From contig JAETRR010000006.1 of assembly GCA_021770065.1 (NCBI GenBank), positions 1-64,000 of the forward strand: a stretch of 64,000 nt of DNA, written 5' to 3'. Positions 26,659 through 35,265 of the stretch are shown here, one piece after another; the first letter of the stretch is position 1, and each line of letters begins with the position of its first letter. The translations under genes and the position numbers were made by a program. The notes under the pieces are model-generated. The model saw only the letters and a program-made list of their open reading frames with translations. It was not told where the DNA came from and did no database searches. This DNA comes from Lachnoclostridium sp. Lineage in GTDB: Bacteria; Bacillota; Clostridia; Lachnospirales; Lachnospiraceae.

Positions 26659-27556
26659 ACACCCGAGGCTTGAGGACCGGGATCTGATTAACAGTTATTT
26701 ACGATATTCGAATAAGCGAAGCTGTGAAATGACCTTTGCCAGCCTTTATCTGTGGTCGGGACATTATAACACGGGGTTTGCGGTGGTGGAGGATATGCTG
26801 GTTCTGGGAAAAACCTCCGGCGCAGCCGCGTTCTCCATGCCTGCCGGGCCGGCCGACACAAAGAAGACCCTTGATACCCTGATGGCATACTGTGAGGAAA
26901 AGGGGATGCCTTTCCGGCTTTACGATGTGACAAAGGAGGACTTTGCACGGCTTGAGGAGTTCTATCCGGGAATGCTTGAGATAACTTATGACAGGGATTA
27001 TGCCGACTATGTGTACGAGGCGGAGAAGCTCAGAACCCTGTCGGGGAAAAAATACCACGGGAAAAAGAATCATATCAATAAGTTTAAGGCCCTTTATCCG
27101 GACTGGAGCTATGAGCCCATTACAAAGGAAAATGCGGCGGAATGCGCCGGACTGGCCCATGTCTGGGGAGAGCAGAAAGGTTATGGGGATGACGGGGAAA
27201 TGCAGGCGGAGCTCTGCGTGGCTCTCAATTTCCTGCGGCTCTTTGAAGAACTTGAGATGCGGGGCGGAATCCTGCGGGTAAACGGAAAGATTGCAGCATT
27301 TACAATCGGAGAGCCGGCGGCAAACCCGGATACGCTGCTGGTGCATGTTGAGAAGGCGCTTGCGGATGTGCAGGGAGCCTATGCGATGATCAGCCAGCAG
27401 TTTGCGGAGCATGAGGGGGCGGATTTTAACTATCTGAACCGAGAGGAGGACGTAGGGGATGAGGGGTTAAGGCAGTCCAAAATGTCATACAGACCGGCAT
27501 TTTTAATTGAAAAAGGGATCGTAAGAAAATCAACAGACTGCGCATATGAAATTTAA
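26642..27556 (+). CDS. DUF2156 (LPG-synthase C-terminal-like) protein 2
   Basis: 304 residues and a clearer DUF2156 match than the first: YVYEAEKLRTLSGKKYHGKKNHINKF-type segment near 120-145, GGILRVNGKIAAFTIGE near 210-226, FNYLNREEDVGDEGLRQSK near 264-282 and a C-terminal hydrophobic strand. The family transfers amino acids to lipids or to other acceptors. Start at 26642 is chosen because GGGGAGAAG precedes it; the frame is open farther up inside the MFS gene. Last gene of the series that runs without a clear break from base 1. Confidence 0.8.
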   Translation: MEIRFKHPRLEDRDLINSYLRYSNKRSCEMTFASLYLWSGHYNTGFAVVEDMLVLGKTSGAAAFSMPAGPADTKKTLDTLMAYCEEKGMPFRLYDVTKEDFARLEEFYPGMLEITYDRDYADYVYEAEKLRTLSGKKYHGKKNHINKFKALYPDWSYEPITKENAAECAGLAHVWGEQKGYGDDGEMQAELCVALNFLRLFEELEMRGGILRVNGKIAAFTIGEPAANPDTLLVHVEKALADVQGAYAMISQQFAEHEGADFNYLNREEDVGDEGLRQSKMSYRPAFLIEKGIVRKSTDCAYEI

Positions 27557-27559
27557 CAG

Positions 27560-27588
27560 TTTTCATAACCGCAATTTTTTGATAAAAT
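27560..27588 (+). promoter_or_regulatory. Possible sigma-A promoter for DHH gene
   Basis: TTTTCA, 17-base spacer, TAAAAT, about 35 bases before the DHH start. The -35 is weak. No terminator is visible between the DUF2156 stop and this site. Confidence 0.4.
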
Positions 27589-27623
27589 AAGAAAATATTT
27601 TAAATGGAGACAGGGGGAATTTT

Positions 27624-28592
27624 ATGAGCAATTTTAAGGAACTTGTTGCCCTGTGTCAGGGGCATAAAATTTATATTCAGACACACAATTTTCCGGATCC
27701 GGATGCGATTGCCTCGGCTTTCGGCCTGCAGAAGCTGCTTGAACACTATGGCGTGTCATCAGAGTTATGTTATGACGGCAGGATTGACAAGCTGAGCGCT
27801 TCCAAAATGCTGGGTGTTTTCCGGATTTCTATGCAGCCCTATGAGAAGCTTTGTTCCAAGCTGCAGGAGGAGGATTATATCGTATGTGTGGATTCTCAGA
27901 AGCACAGCGGAAACACAACGGATTTCATCGGGGATGAGGTGGCATGTGTGGATCATCATCCAACGTTTATACCCATAGAATACCGGTATCAAGATATTCG
28001 CATTACTGGTTCTTGTTCCACGCTGATTGCAGAGTATTATAAAGAATCAGGATATGAACCAGATCGGGATACGGCGACAGCATTGCTTTATGGATTGAAA
28101 ATGGACACGCTGCAGTTTACCCGGGGTGTGACGGATCTGGATATTCAGATGTTCCGTTTCCTGTTTAACTACTGTGATGCGGAAAAACTCTCGGATCTTG
28201 AGAGGAACAATATGGAATTTAATGATCTGAAGGCATATGGTGCGGCTATCGAGGGGATTGAGCTTTATGATAAAGTGGGATTTTCTTATATTCCCTTTTC
28301 ATGTCCCGACGCGTTGATTGCAATTATCTCGGATTTCATTTTGGCTTTGGTTGAAGTGGAGGTTGCGGTCGTATTTTCCAGCAGAGAAGACGGAATCAAA
28401 TTTTCTGTCCGATCGGAAGATCCCAAGATTCATGCAGGAAATCTGATTCATGATGCTCTGGAAGGAATTGGAAACGGAGGCGGACATGCCGCTATGGCAG
28501 GAGGGCTGATACAAAAGGATCAGGAATCCCTGCTTGGACGCTATCCGAAAGATTTTATCAGGGAGCTGTTCTTAAAAAAACTGGAGAAGTAA
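27624..28592 (+). CDS. DHH/DHHA1 phosphoesterase (NrnA-like)
   Basis: 322 residues. DHH domain with NFPDPDAIASA near 23-33, VCVDSQ near 90 and VDHHP near 111-115 (metal ligands), and a C-terminal DHHA1 domain with GNGGGHAAMAGG near 288-299. This is the layout of bacterial oligoribonuclease / pAp phosphatase NrnA and of related c-di-nucleotide product phosphodiesterases. All motif residues look intact, so it should degrade short oligonucleotides or pAp in the cytoplasm. GGGGG lies eight bases before the ATG. It has its own terminator. Confidence 0.85.
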   Translation: MSNFKELVALCQGHKIYIQTHNFPDPDAIASAFGLQKLLEHYGVSSELCYDGRIDKLSASKMLGVFRISMQPYEKLCSKLQEEDYIVCVDSQKHSGNTTDFIGDEVACVDHHPTFIPIEYRYQDIRITGSCSTLIAEYYKESGYEPDRDTATALLYGLKMDTLQFTRGVTDLDIQMFRFLFNYCDAEKLSDLERNNMEFNDLKAYGAAIEGIELYDKVGFSYIPFSCPDALIAIISDFILALVEVEVAVVFSSREDGIKFSVRSEDPKIHAGNLIHDALEGIGNGGGHAAMAGGLIQKDQESLLGRYPKDFIRELFLKKLEK

Positions 28593-28609
28593 GAAGCGTA
28601 AAACACAAA

Positions 28610-28658
28610 ACACCGGGAATTCTGGAACTGAAAAAATTCAGCATTCCCGATGTTTTTT
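28610..28658 (+). terminator. Rho-independent terminator after DHH gene
   Basis: ACACCGGGAAT (28610-28620) pairs with ATTCCCGATGT (28643-28653) with one mismatch, followed by six T. Confidence 0.8.
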
Positions 28659-28703
28659 ACATTGCCGAGAAGGACTGAACCTTAGGGCTGCACCTTATTT
28701 TTA

Positions 28704-28732
28704 TTGATCCGGTATTGATAATATGGTATATT
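28704..28732 (+). promoter_or_regulatory. Candidate sigma-A promoter
   Basis: TTGATC, 17-base spacer, TATATT, 40 bases before the membrane protein start and after the DHH terminator. Confidence 0.6.
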
Positions 28733-28772
28733 ACTTTAGAAAGTTGAAGAACAATGGCAAAGGATTTTGATA

Positions 28773-30842
28773 ATGAAAAAATATATTGCGGCTGTGAAAA
28801 AGGCAAATATATGGATTCTTCTGATCGCTGCATTTCTTCTGGCAGTGCTTCTGGAACTGTGCGTGTTCCAGTTTTCTTACTTTTCCCAAAATTTTGGCGC
28901 TTATACACGTACTGAGCTTGAACTGTCGGGGATGGAGGGCTATAACGGAGAAGCGCTTTCCCTTCTTCCGGAGAATCCCACCGTTTCTTTTGACGGCCTG
29001 TCCGAAAGGGTGCGCAGCGTCACGGTACACACCTCGGGACCGGTCCGGGTCCTGTCCGGAAATATCGGTATCTGTGATGAGGCCAATGCCTATCGGACGA
29101 TGGGGGCCGGAAGCTTTCAGGTGAATCCCGGCGGGCAGGAGTCCTCGTTCACGGTTCGCCTCAACAGCCGCGGAGATCTGACCCGGCTCCGCATCAATTT
29201 TACCGATCCCCTGGATGAGCCGGTATTTCTCCTCTCCGTAGTGCTAAATGAACGGATTCCTCTCCGGATTCACGGCCTGCGCCTGCTTCTGATGGCGGGC
29301 CTGCTTTTCGCAGTATTTTCCGTACTGCGTTTCCGGCTTTATGAGGCGGAATACTGTCCGGAGAAAAAGAGCCACGCTGTGCTGAATCTTGCGGTTCTGG
29401 TTTTCTGTGTTCTGGTTTCCGGCTGGATCCTGTATGGCGGCTCCGCGTCCCACGAGTATCTGCGTCCTTATCCTTCGCTGGAAGAAGTCCGCTCTCCCAA
29501 GATGGTGGTGGATGCCTATATGCAGCAGCTTGATGCTTTTGAAAAGGGGCAGACAGCGCTTGACCTGGATGTGAATCCGGCGTTAGAGGAGCTTGACAAC
29601 CCTTACGACAAGGGGGAGAGAGACAAAAAGGAGGTTGCCTATCACTGGGATCGGGCCTATTATAACGGACAGTACTATTCTTATTTCGGCCCGGCGCCCT
29701 TATTTATGGTGTATTATCCGGTGTACTGGCTGACAGGGAAGCTTCCCACGGAACTTCTTGCGGGCACATTACTGACCGTCTTTTCTATCGCGGCAGTTTT
29801 TGGAGCCGTTCACGGACTGTATCGGATTTTCCGTCCGAGGGCAAATCTGGTTTTGTTCTTATTGGGGGAGGCTGCCGTGGTATTTGGAAGCTTTCTGTAT
29901 CTGATGCAGGCGTCCGTAAGCTTTTATTACCTTCCGCTGATCAGCGGAACGGGCTGGCTGGCTGCCTTTACCGCCTTTTCCTGCTCTGCCTGTCTGAGTG
30001 AAAAGAAGGGCAGGCGGATGCTGCTCTTTGCCCTGGCAGGTATTTCCGTGGTGATGCTGGTGCTTTCCAGGCCGGGTATGGTGCTTTTGGCTGCAGCCTT
30101 TGCGGCGCCGCTGTTCCTGCGTATCCTTTTTGACCGGACAACGACGCCGACGGAAAAGCTTGGGTGCGCCCTGCCTTTTCTGGTTCCCGTCTTGCTGGGG
30201 GGGATTGGCGTGATGTACTATAACCAGATTCGCTTTGATTCGGTATTTGAGTTTGGAACTGCCTTTCAGCTTACGGAGAGCGACATCCGGTACAATGAGA
30301 TAACCTTAAGCCTGCACCATTTTCTGTCTATGGTATACCACTATTTTGTGGAATCCTTTGTCTATACAGAGTTTTTTCCTTTTCTTCGGTTTACTGCAGA
30401 AAAGTGTGTTGATTTTGGCAACTATCTTTATCAGGAGTATAGCGCCGGGCTTTTTCAGATGCCGCTGAACCTGGGGCTTTTTCTGGCAGGGCTGACTCTT
30501 GGCAGGAAGGAAAAGAAGGATTCCGTGAAGCGATGGATCTGCGGGCTTCTTCTTGCGGCAATTCTGGGGCTTGGATACCTTGATTTCCTTATGGGAGGGA
30601 TCCATATCCGCTATGTCTGCGATTTGAGCCTGGCGGTAAGTCTGCTTGCGTTCTTCTTGATTCTGGGGCATATTCATTTTGAAGGGACACGCTCCTCCCG
30701 TATTCTGTACGTGATTACCCTGGGGTTTTTGCTGATCACTGTCGGCAGAGGGTGGCTGACTATCTTTTCCAACGAGACCAACGCTGTCCGGCTGGCCAAT
30801 CCTGATTTTTACCTGAGTGCGGCCCGGATGTTTCGGTTATAA
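28773..30842 (+). CDS. Large polytopic membrane protein, possibly GT-C glycosyltransferase-like
   Basis: 689 residues. An N-terminal span (13-31) is followed by an extracellular beta-rich stretch of about 130 residues, then about ten to twelve spans. The motif-bearing loop between spans has YAYHWDR-like HWDRAYYNGQYYSYFGPAP, reminiscent of the extracytoplasmic loop of GT-C enzymes such as mannosyltransferases, but no clear DD or DE catalytic pair was identified. The ATG at 28773 has AAAGG nine bases upstream; a TTG at 28767 is an alternative. Single gene between a terminator/promoter and the next promoter. Function not known. Confidence 0.6.
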   Translation: MKKYIAAVKKANIWILLIAAFLLAVLLELCVFQFSYFSQNFGAYTRTELELSGMEGYNGEALSLLPENPTVSFDGLSERVRSVTVHTSGPVRVLSGNIGICDEANAYRTMGAGSFQVNPGGQESSFTVRLNSRGDLTRLRINFTDPLDEPVFLLSVVLNERIPLRIHGLRLLLMAGLLFAVFSVLRFRLYEAEYCPEKKSHAVLNLAVLVFCVLVSGWILYGGSASHEYLRPYPSLEEVRSPKMVVDAYMQQLDAFEKGQTALDLDVNPALEELDNPYDKGERDKKEVAYHWDRAYYNGQYYSYFGPAPLFMVYYPVYWLTGKLPTELLAGTLLTVFSIAAVFGAVHGLYRIFRPRANLVLFLLGEAAVVFGSFLYLMQASVSFYYLPLISGTGWLAAFTAFSCSACLSEKKGRRMLLFALAGISVVMLVLSRPGMVLLAAAFAAPLFLRILFDRTTTPTEKLGCALPFLVPVLLGGIGVMYYNQIRFDSVFEFGTAFQLTESDIRYNEITLSLHHFLSMVYHYFVESFVYTEFFPFLRFTAEKCVDFGNYLYQEYSAGLFQMPLNLGLFLAGLTLGRKEKKDSVKRWICGLLLAAILGLGYLDFLMGGIHIRYVCDLSLAVSLLAFFLILGHIHFEGTRSSRILYVITLGFLLITVGRGWLTIFSNETNAVRLANPDFYLSAARMFRL

Positions 30843-30847
30843 AAAGC

Positions 30848-30876
30848 TTTACACCCTGCACAAGGGTTGTTATAAT
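30848..30876 (+). promoter_or_regulatory. Sigma-A promoter with internal dyad
   Basis: TTTACA, 17-base spacer, TATAAT, just after the preceding stop codon. The spacer carries ACCCT-gcaca-AGGGT (30853-30867), a dyad that could be an operator. A second TTGACA lies at 30885-30890 with only a weak -10. Confidence 0.65.
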
Positions 30877-30938
30877 AAAAATACTTGACAAGGTTAAAGC
30901 ATAACAGATTTAAGAATTATAATTAAGGGGCGTGGAAT

Positions 30939-31577
30939 ATGGATAATTTTGTAATTTCTATCACAAGAACCTGTGGAAGCGGTGCAACATCCATCGGAAG
31001 AATTCTGGCCAGGGATCTGGGTGTGGAGCTGTATGACCGGAATCTTCTGCGGCTGGCCTCCGATGAGAGCGGAATCAGCCAGGAATTATTTGCCAGGGCT
31101 GACGAGGATCAGAAGAAGAGCCTTTTATTCCGGGCATCCCAGAAGGTGTACAACGGAGGACTTATCCCACCGGAGAAGGAGGATTTTACCTCCAACAACA
31201 ATCTCTTTAACTATCAGGCCAAGGTGCTCCGGGAGCTGGCAGATATGTCCTCTTATGTGGTAATCGGAAGGGCTGCGGATTATGTGCTGAATGACAAGCC
31301 GAATCTGGTGCGCGTATTCATCTACGCTTCCAGAGAGAAGTGCATCCAGAAGGAGATGAACCGCCAGAAGATCGACTGGAAGAAGGCGGACAAATTCATC
31401 ACCAAGACCGACCGCTACCGCCGGGATTATTACCGCTACTTTACCGGTCAGGAGTGGGAGAGCATGCGCAACTATGATTTGTGCATCAATACTACAGATA
31501 TGACCTATGAAGAGGCGGCAAAGGCCATCAAGGATTTTGCCTTTACGCTGCTGGAGAGCAAGAAAAAGCAAAAATAA
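30939..31577 (+). CDS. Cytidylate kinase-like family protein
   Basis: 212 residues of the cytidylate-kinase-like family common in Clostridia. P-loop-like GSGATSIGRILA near 13-24, then LYDRNLLRLAS, a VVIGRAADYVL segment near 108-118 and VRVFIYASREKCIQ near 125-138. It phosphorylates an unknown small substrate or nucleotide; the family is broader than true CMP kinase. AAGGGG precedes the ATG. Monocistronic between promoter 30848 and the terminator that follows. Confidence 0.85.
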   Translation: MDNFVISITRTCGSGATSIGRILARDLGVELYDRNLLRLASDESGISQELFARADEDQKKSLLFRASQKVYNGGLIPPEKEDFTSNNNLFNYQAKVLRELADMSSYVVIGRAADYVLNDKPNLVRVFIYASREKCIQKEMNRQKIDWKKADKFITKTDRYRRDYYRYFTGQEWESMRNYDLCINTTDMTYEEAAKAIKDFAFTLLESKKKQK

Positions 31578-31585
31578 GAAAGGAT

Positions 31586-31628
31586 CGGCAGGATTTTCCG
31601 GGATCGGCGGAAAATCCTGCCGTTTTTT
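31586..31628 (+). terminator. Strong rho-independent terminator
   Basis: Perfect 14-bp stem, 31586-31599 with 31609-31622, nine-base loop, six T. Confidence 0.92.
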
Positions 31629-31718
31629 CGGGCTGTGAAATTTTTATAAAAACTTCATACATTCTCAGGGTTTCATGTTATACTATATGTTATTATTGAG
31701 TAAGAAAGGATGACAGCC

Positions 31719-32672
31719 ATGGCAGAAAAACGGGAGTTTACCTACCTGTCCGCCGACGGAAAAACAAATATCCATGCAGTGGAATGGAAACCGGAGCAGG
31801 GAGAAGTAAAGGCGGTTCTTCAGATTATCCACGGAATGGTGGAGTTTATTGACCGCTATGAAGAATTTGCGGAATACCTGACGCAGCGGGGGATTGCAGT
31901 AGTCGGAAATGATCACCTCGGGCATGGTATGTCCGTCATATCCAGGGATGAATACGGCTTTTTCTGCGAAAAGAACGGAAATGCCGCAGTGCTCAAAGAC
32001 ATTCACCATCTGAAAAAGCTGACGGAAAAATCTTTCGGGAATATACCCTATTATATGCTGGGCCACAGCATGGGCTCCTTTCTTCTGAGACAATATCTCT
32101 GTCTGCGCGGTGAGGAGCTTGACGGCGCAGTTATCATGGGAACCGGAACAAAGCCGGTGCCGCTGCTGAAGACCGGAAGAGGGCTGTGCAGGGCAATGGC
32201 GGCAATATTTGGATGGCATCACAGGAGTATCCTCATTGACAGAATGGCCTTCGGAGGATATAATAAACATTTCAAACCGGCAAGGACGGCTGGGGACTGG
32301 CTTACCAAGGATGAGACAATTGTGGACCGCTATCTGGCGGATGAGCGCTGTACCTTCCGGTTTACCCTGAACGGATATTACAATCTGTTTTACAGTATGG
32401 AGACGGCATCTAAGAAGAGCAGCCTTCGGAGAATGCCAAAAGATCTGCCCGTACTGTTTGTGTCGGGCAGAGAAGATCCGGTAGGAGACTTTGGAGCCGG
32501 AGTGGAGCAGGTTGAAAAGAAATTCAGGGAAGCGGGGATGGAGAACATAACGCAGAAGCTGTATGAGACAGACCGGCATGAGATTCTGAATGAGACGGAT
32601 CGCAGTGCCGTATATGAAGATCTGTATCATTGGCTGAGCCGGAACCTGAGCCGTCCGCGCAGGAAACCGTAA
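31719..32672 (+). CDS. Alpha/beta hydrolase, monoacylglycerol lipase/lysophospholipase-like
   Basis: 317 residues with no signal peptide. Oxyanion-type IIHGMVEF near 37-44, DHLGHGMS near 67-74, nucleophile elbow GHSMGS near 113-118, acid SGREDPVG near 249 and a final His in TDRHEILNE. This matches the serine-hydrolase family of monoacylglycerol lipases. ATG at 31719 is favoured over 31710, which sits directly on the AAAGG ribosome site. Likely hydrolyses lipid or other short esters in the cytoplasm. Confidence 0.85.
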   Translation: MAEKREFTYLSADGKTNIHAVEWKPEQGEVKAVLQIIHGMVEFIDRYEEFAEYLTQRGIAVVGNDHLGHGMSVISRDEYGFFCEKNGNAAVLKDIHHLKKLTEKSFGNIPYYMLGHSMGSFLLRQYLCLRGEELDGAVIMGTGTKPVPLLKTGRGLCRAMAAIFGWHHRSILIDRMAFGGYNKHFKPARTAGDWLTKDETIVDRYLADERCTFRFTLNGYYNLFYSMETASKKSSLRRMPKDLPVLFVSGREDPVGDFGAGVEQVEKKFREAGMENITQKLYETDRHEILNETDRSAVYEDLYHWLSRNLSRPRRKP

Positions 32673-32713
32673 CAGAAAAAAATGCGGAACTGGAATAGGA
32701 GATCAAAAAAATT

Positions 32714-33604
32714 ATGAAAAAGCGGATTTTATCACTGATACTGGCAATGACAATGCTGTTTGCTTCCGGAATTACGGCATCAGCAGCAGAGGATGACACG
32801 CCGATTCTGGCTCTGGGAGCCAACTTGAGTGAGGAACAGAAAGCAACGGTGCTGAATCTTCTGGGCGTGAATCCCGCAGAGCTGGACAGCTATAAGGTAA
32901 TTTATGTAACCAACGAGCAGGAGCACCAGTACCTGGATCAATATCTGGGCGCCGGCGTCATAGGAACAAAGGCACTGTCCTCCGTACTGATACGTCCGGC
33001 AGCGGAGGGTGCCGGCCTTAACGTGACCACCTATAACATCAGCTACTGTACCATCGATATGTACCGGAACGCCCTCATAACAGCCGGGCTTAAAGACGCG
33101 GACGTATATGTGGCGGGCCCGACCAATCTGTCGGGAACGGCGGCTCTCATCGGAGCGGTTAAGGGCTACGAGGAGATGACCGGTGAAAACGTAGGCGAGG
33201 AAGCGCTGGAGGCGGCGGTAAACGAGATTGTAGTAACGGGAGATCTGGGAGATATCCTGGGCGATTCCGAGGCGGCTTCCGATATAATTGCTTACATCAA
33301 GCAGCAGATAGCAGAAGAGCATGTGGAGTCCGATGAAGATATTGAGCGGATTATCCGCAACGCCATGAAAGAATTCAATATCGATCTCTCCGACGAGCAG
33401 GTGCAGGAACTGATTAAGCTGATGAACAAGATCAGCAAGCTGGATCTGGATGTGGATGCCCTGGCAAAACAGGCTGGAGAGCTGTATGAGAAGCTCAAAG
33501 GCATGGGCCTTGATCTGGACAGCGTTAGCACGGAGCAGGTAGGGAACTTTATTACCCGGTTTTTTGACGCGATTGTAAGCTTTATAAGCAATCTTTTCGG
33601 ATAG
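32714..33604 (+). CDS. Secreted DUF1002 protein
   Basis: 296 residues. Signal peptide 1-25 (KKRILSLILAMTMLFASG, cleavage near ASA-AE). The mature part has the DUF1002 (YpuA-like) pattern: LGANLSEEQKATVLNLLG near 34-51, IRPAAEGAGLNVTTYNISYCT near 93-113, and a helical C-terminus rich in Asp, Glu and Leu that ends in a hydrophobic FISNLFG. Role unknown; the family occurs in many Firmicutes. GGAGATC precedes the ATG at a somewhat long distance. Confidence 0.85.
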   Translation: MKKRILSLILAMTMLFASGITASAAEDDTPILALGANLSEEQKATVLNLLGVNPAELDSYKVIYVTNEQEHQYLDQYLGAGVIGTKALSSVLIRPAAEGAGLNVTTYNISYCTIDMYRNALITAGLKDADVYVAGPTNLSGTAALIGAVKGYEEMTGENVGEEALEAAVNEIVVTGDLGDILGDSEAASDIIAYIKQQIAEEHVESDEDIERIIRNAMKEFNIDLSDEQVQELIKLMNKISKLDLDVDALAKQAGELYEKLKGMGLDLDSVSTEQVGNFITRFFDAIVSFISNLFG

Positions 33605-33648
33605 GGATTTTCAAAGTAAAAAACCGGAATCTCGGGGAGAAGAGAGTT

Positions 33649-35265
33649 ATGTATAAAGTATTGCTGGTAGACGATGAGGCATTGATCCGCGAGGCAATCA
33701 GTGAAAACATTCCTTGGGAGGAGATGGGATTTGAGCTGATTGCAAGCTGCGAAAACGGGCAGGAGGCTATGGAGCAGATGAAGCAGGTCACACCGGATCT
33801 GCTTCTGACGGACATTTATATGCCTTATGTGGACGGGATTGAACTGGCGCGCTATGTCCACGAAAATCATCCGGACACAAAAACCGTGATCATCAGCGGC
33901 TATGATGAGTTTGAATATGCAAAACAGGCAGTGCGTTACCAGGTGATGGAGTATATTCTGAAGCCGGTGACGCCGTCAGAGCTTATGGAAGTCCTTCTTC
34001 GAGCCAAAGAAAGCCTGGATGAGAGATGCGCGAAAACAAAAACTCTGAAAAAACTGCAGGCGGCCTATATCAGTAATAGGCCTTTTCTGCGCGGACGTTT
34101 TTTAAACAGCCTTTTAAGGGGAAATGAACAGCCGGAAGGCTTGAGAGATAAAATGGCAGAGCTGGACATTTCCCTGACAGGGGCTTTTTTTAATACGGCA
34201 ATTGTGGAGGGTGATGATTTGTCGCCGTTTTTAAATCAGTATGCCGATGTCCGCGATGAATTGGCGTTGTTTGCCATCTGCAATATTACCCAGGAATTAA
34301 TAGACAGGAAAAAACTGGGGACGGCTTTTCAGAACATGGAGGAAAAAACGATTGTTATCTTTTGCGGCGATTCAGAGGAAGAACTGGGAAGACAGATGGA
34401 AGAGACTCTGCAGGAGATTCAAGAGACTATCCGCCGTCTCCTTCTGATCGAGACGACAATCGGCGTGGGACAGACGGTGCCGGATATCTGCCGCCTGTAT
34501 CAGTCCTATGAGAGAGCCTGGGAGGTGATGGAGCAGAAGTTTCTTATGGGAGGCGGAAGGATTCTTAAGCCGGAGCTTCTGGAAGAACCGGACAACGGCA
34601 GATCCATTGATGTGCCCAGATGGGCAGGACGGGTGCTCCAGGAGATTAAAAGCGGAAGCACGGAATCCATCGGGGAAAGCATTAGGGAATTTGCCCAGGA
34701 GATCCGGGATTCCTATGCCAACCGCAACCGCTCCATCATCTATATGCAGAATCTGCTTCTGACCGTGATCGGGACGGCGAATCTCATAAAAGAAAAGGAA
34801 AATCTCATTGTAGAAGAGGAAAAAGAGTTTCTGAACCGGATTTACGCCTATGAGCACTTGACGGATATGGCGGCGGATGTGACGGCTATCTGTGTTCACA
34901 TTTCGGAGCTTCTGGGAGAACAGAGGGACAGCTACGGAAAGAAGCAGGCTATGATGGCCTTAGACTACATCCGGGAGAATTATATGAATTCGGAGGTAAA
35001 CCTCAATTCTGTGTGCAGCCATCTTGCCATCAGCACCAGCTATTTCAGTACGCTGTTTAAGAGCTGTACGGGAGAAACCTTTATCGAGGCGCTGACAAAA
35101 AAGCGGATGGAGGAGGCGAAGAAGCTTCTGGAAAATACCGCCATGAAAACCTACGAGGTTGCGAGAGAGGTGGGCTTTTCCGATCCCCACTATTTCAGCA
35201 TAGCTTTTAAGAAGTCAACAGGCAGAACGCCAACGGAGTATGCAAAGGAGAACAGGACCGAATGA
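33649..35265 (+). CDS. YesN-type response regulator with AraC DNA-binding domain
   Basis: 538 residues. Receiver domain 1-120 with DDE at 8-10, phospho-acceptor Asp55 in LLTDIYMP and Lys in YILKPV near 105. A central region of about 300 residues is typical of YesN-type regulators. C-terminal AraC double helix-turn-helix from about 435 (YIRENYMNSEVNLNSVC, then VGFSDPHYFSIAFKKSTG). Stop overlaps the kinase start by four bases. Should activate sugar transport genes on signal from the kinase. Confidence 0.92.
   Translation: MYKVLLVDDEALIREAISENIPWEEMGFELIASCENGQEAMEQMKQVTPDLLLTDIYMPYVDGIELARYVHENHPDTKTVIISGYDEFEYAKQAVRYQVMEYILKPVTPSELMEVLLRAKESLDERCAKTKTLKKLQAAYISNRPFLRGRFLNSLLRGNEQPEGLRDKMAELDISLTGAFFNTAIVEGDDLSPFLNQYADVRDELALFAICNITQELIDRKKLGTAFQNMEEKTIVIFCGDSEEELGRQMEETLQEIQETIRRLLLIETTIGVGQTVPDICRLYQSYERAWEVMEQKFLMGGGRILKPELLEEPDNGRSIDVPRWAGRVLQEIKSGSTESIGESIREFAQEIRDSYANRNRSIIYMQNLLLTVIGTANLIKEKENLIVEEEKEFLNRIYAYEHLTDMAADVTAICVHISELLGEQRDSYGKKQAMMALDYIRENYMNSEVNLNSVCSHLAISTSYFSTLFKSCTGETFIEALTKKRMEEAKKLLENTAMKTYEVAREVGFSDPHYFSIAFKKSTGRTPTEYAKENRTE

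Noticed and set aside
1-27556. Type VI secretion system
   Set aside because: No TssJLM membrane complex, ClpV-type C-terminal motif set or fused VgrG is seen; the gene set matches CIS/Afp-like loci better.
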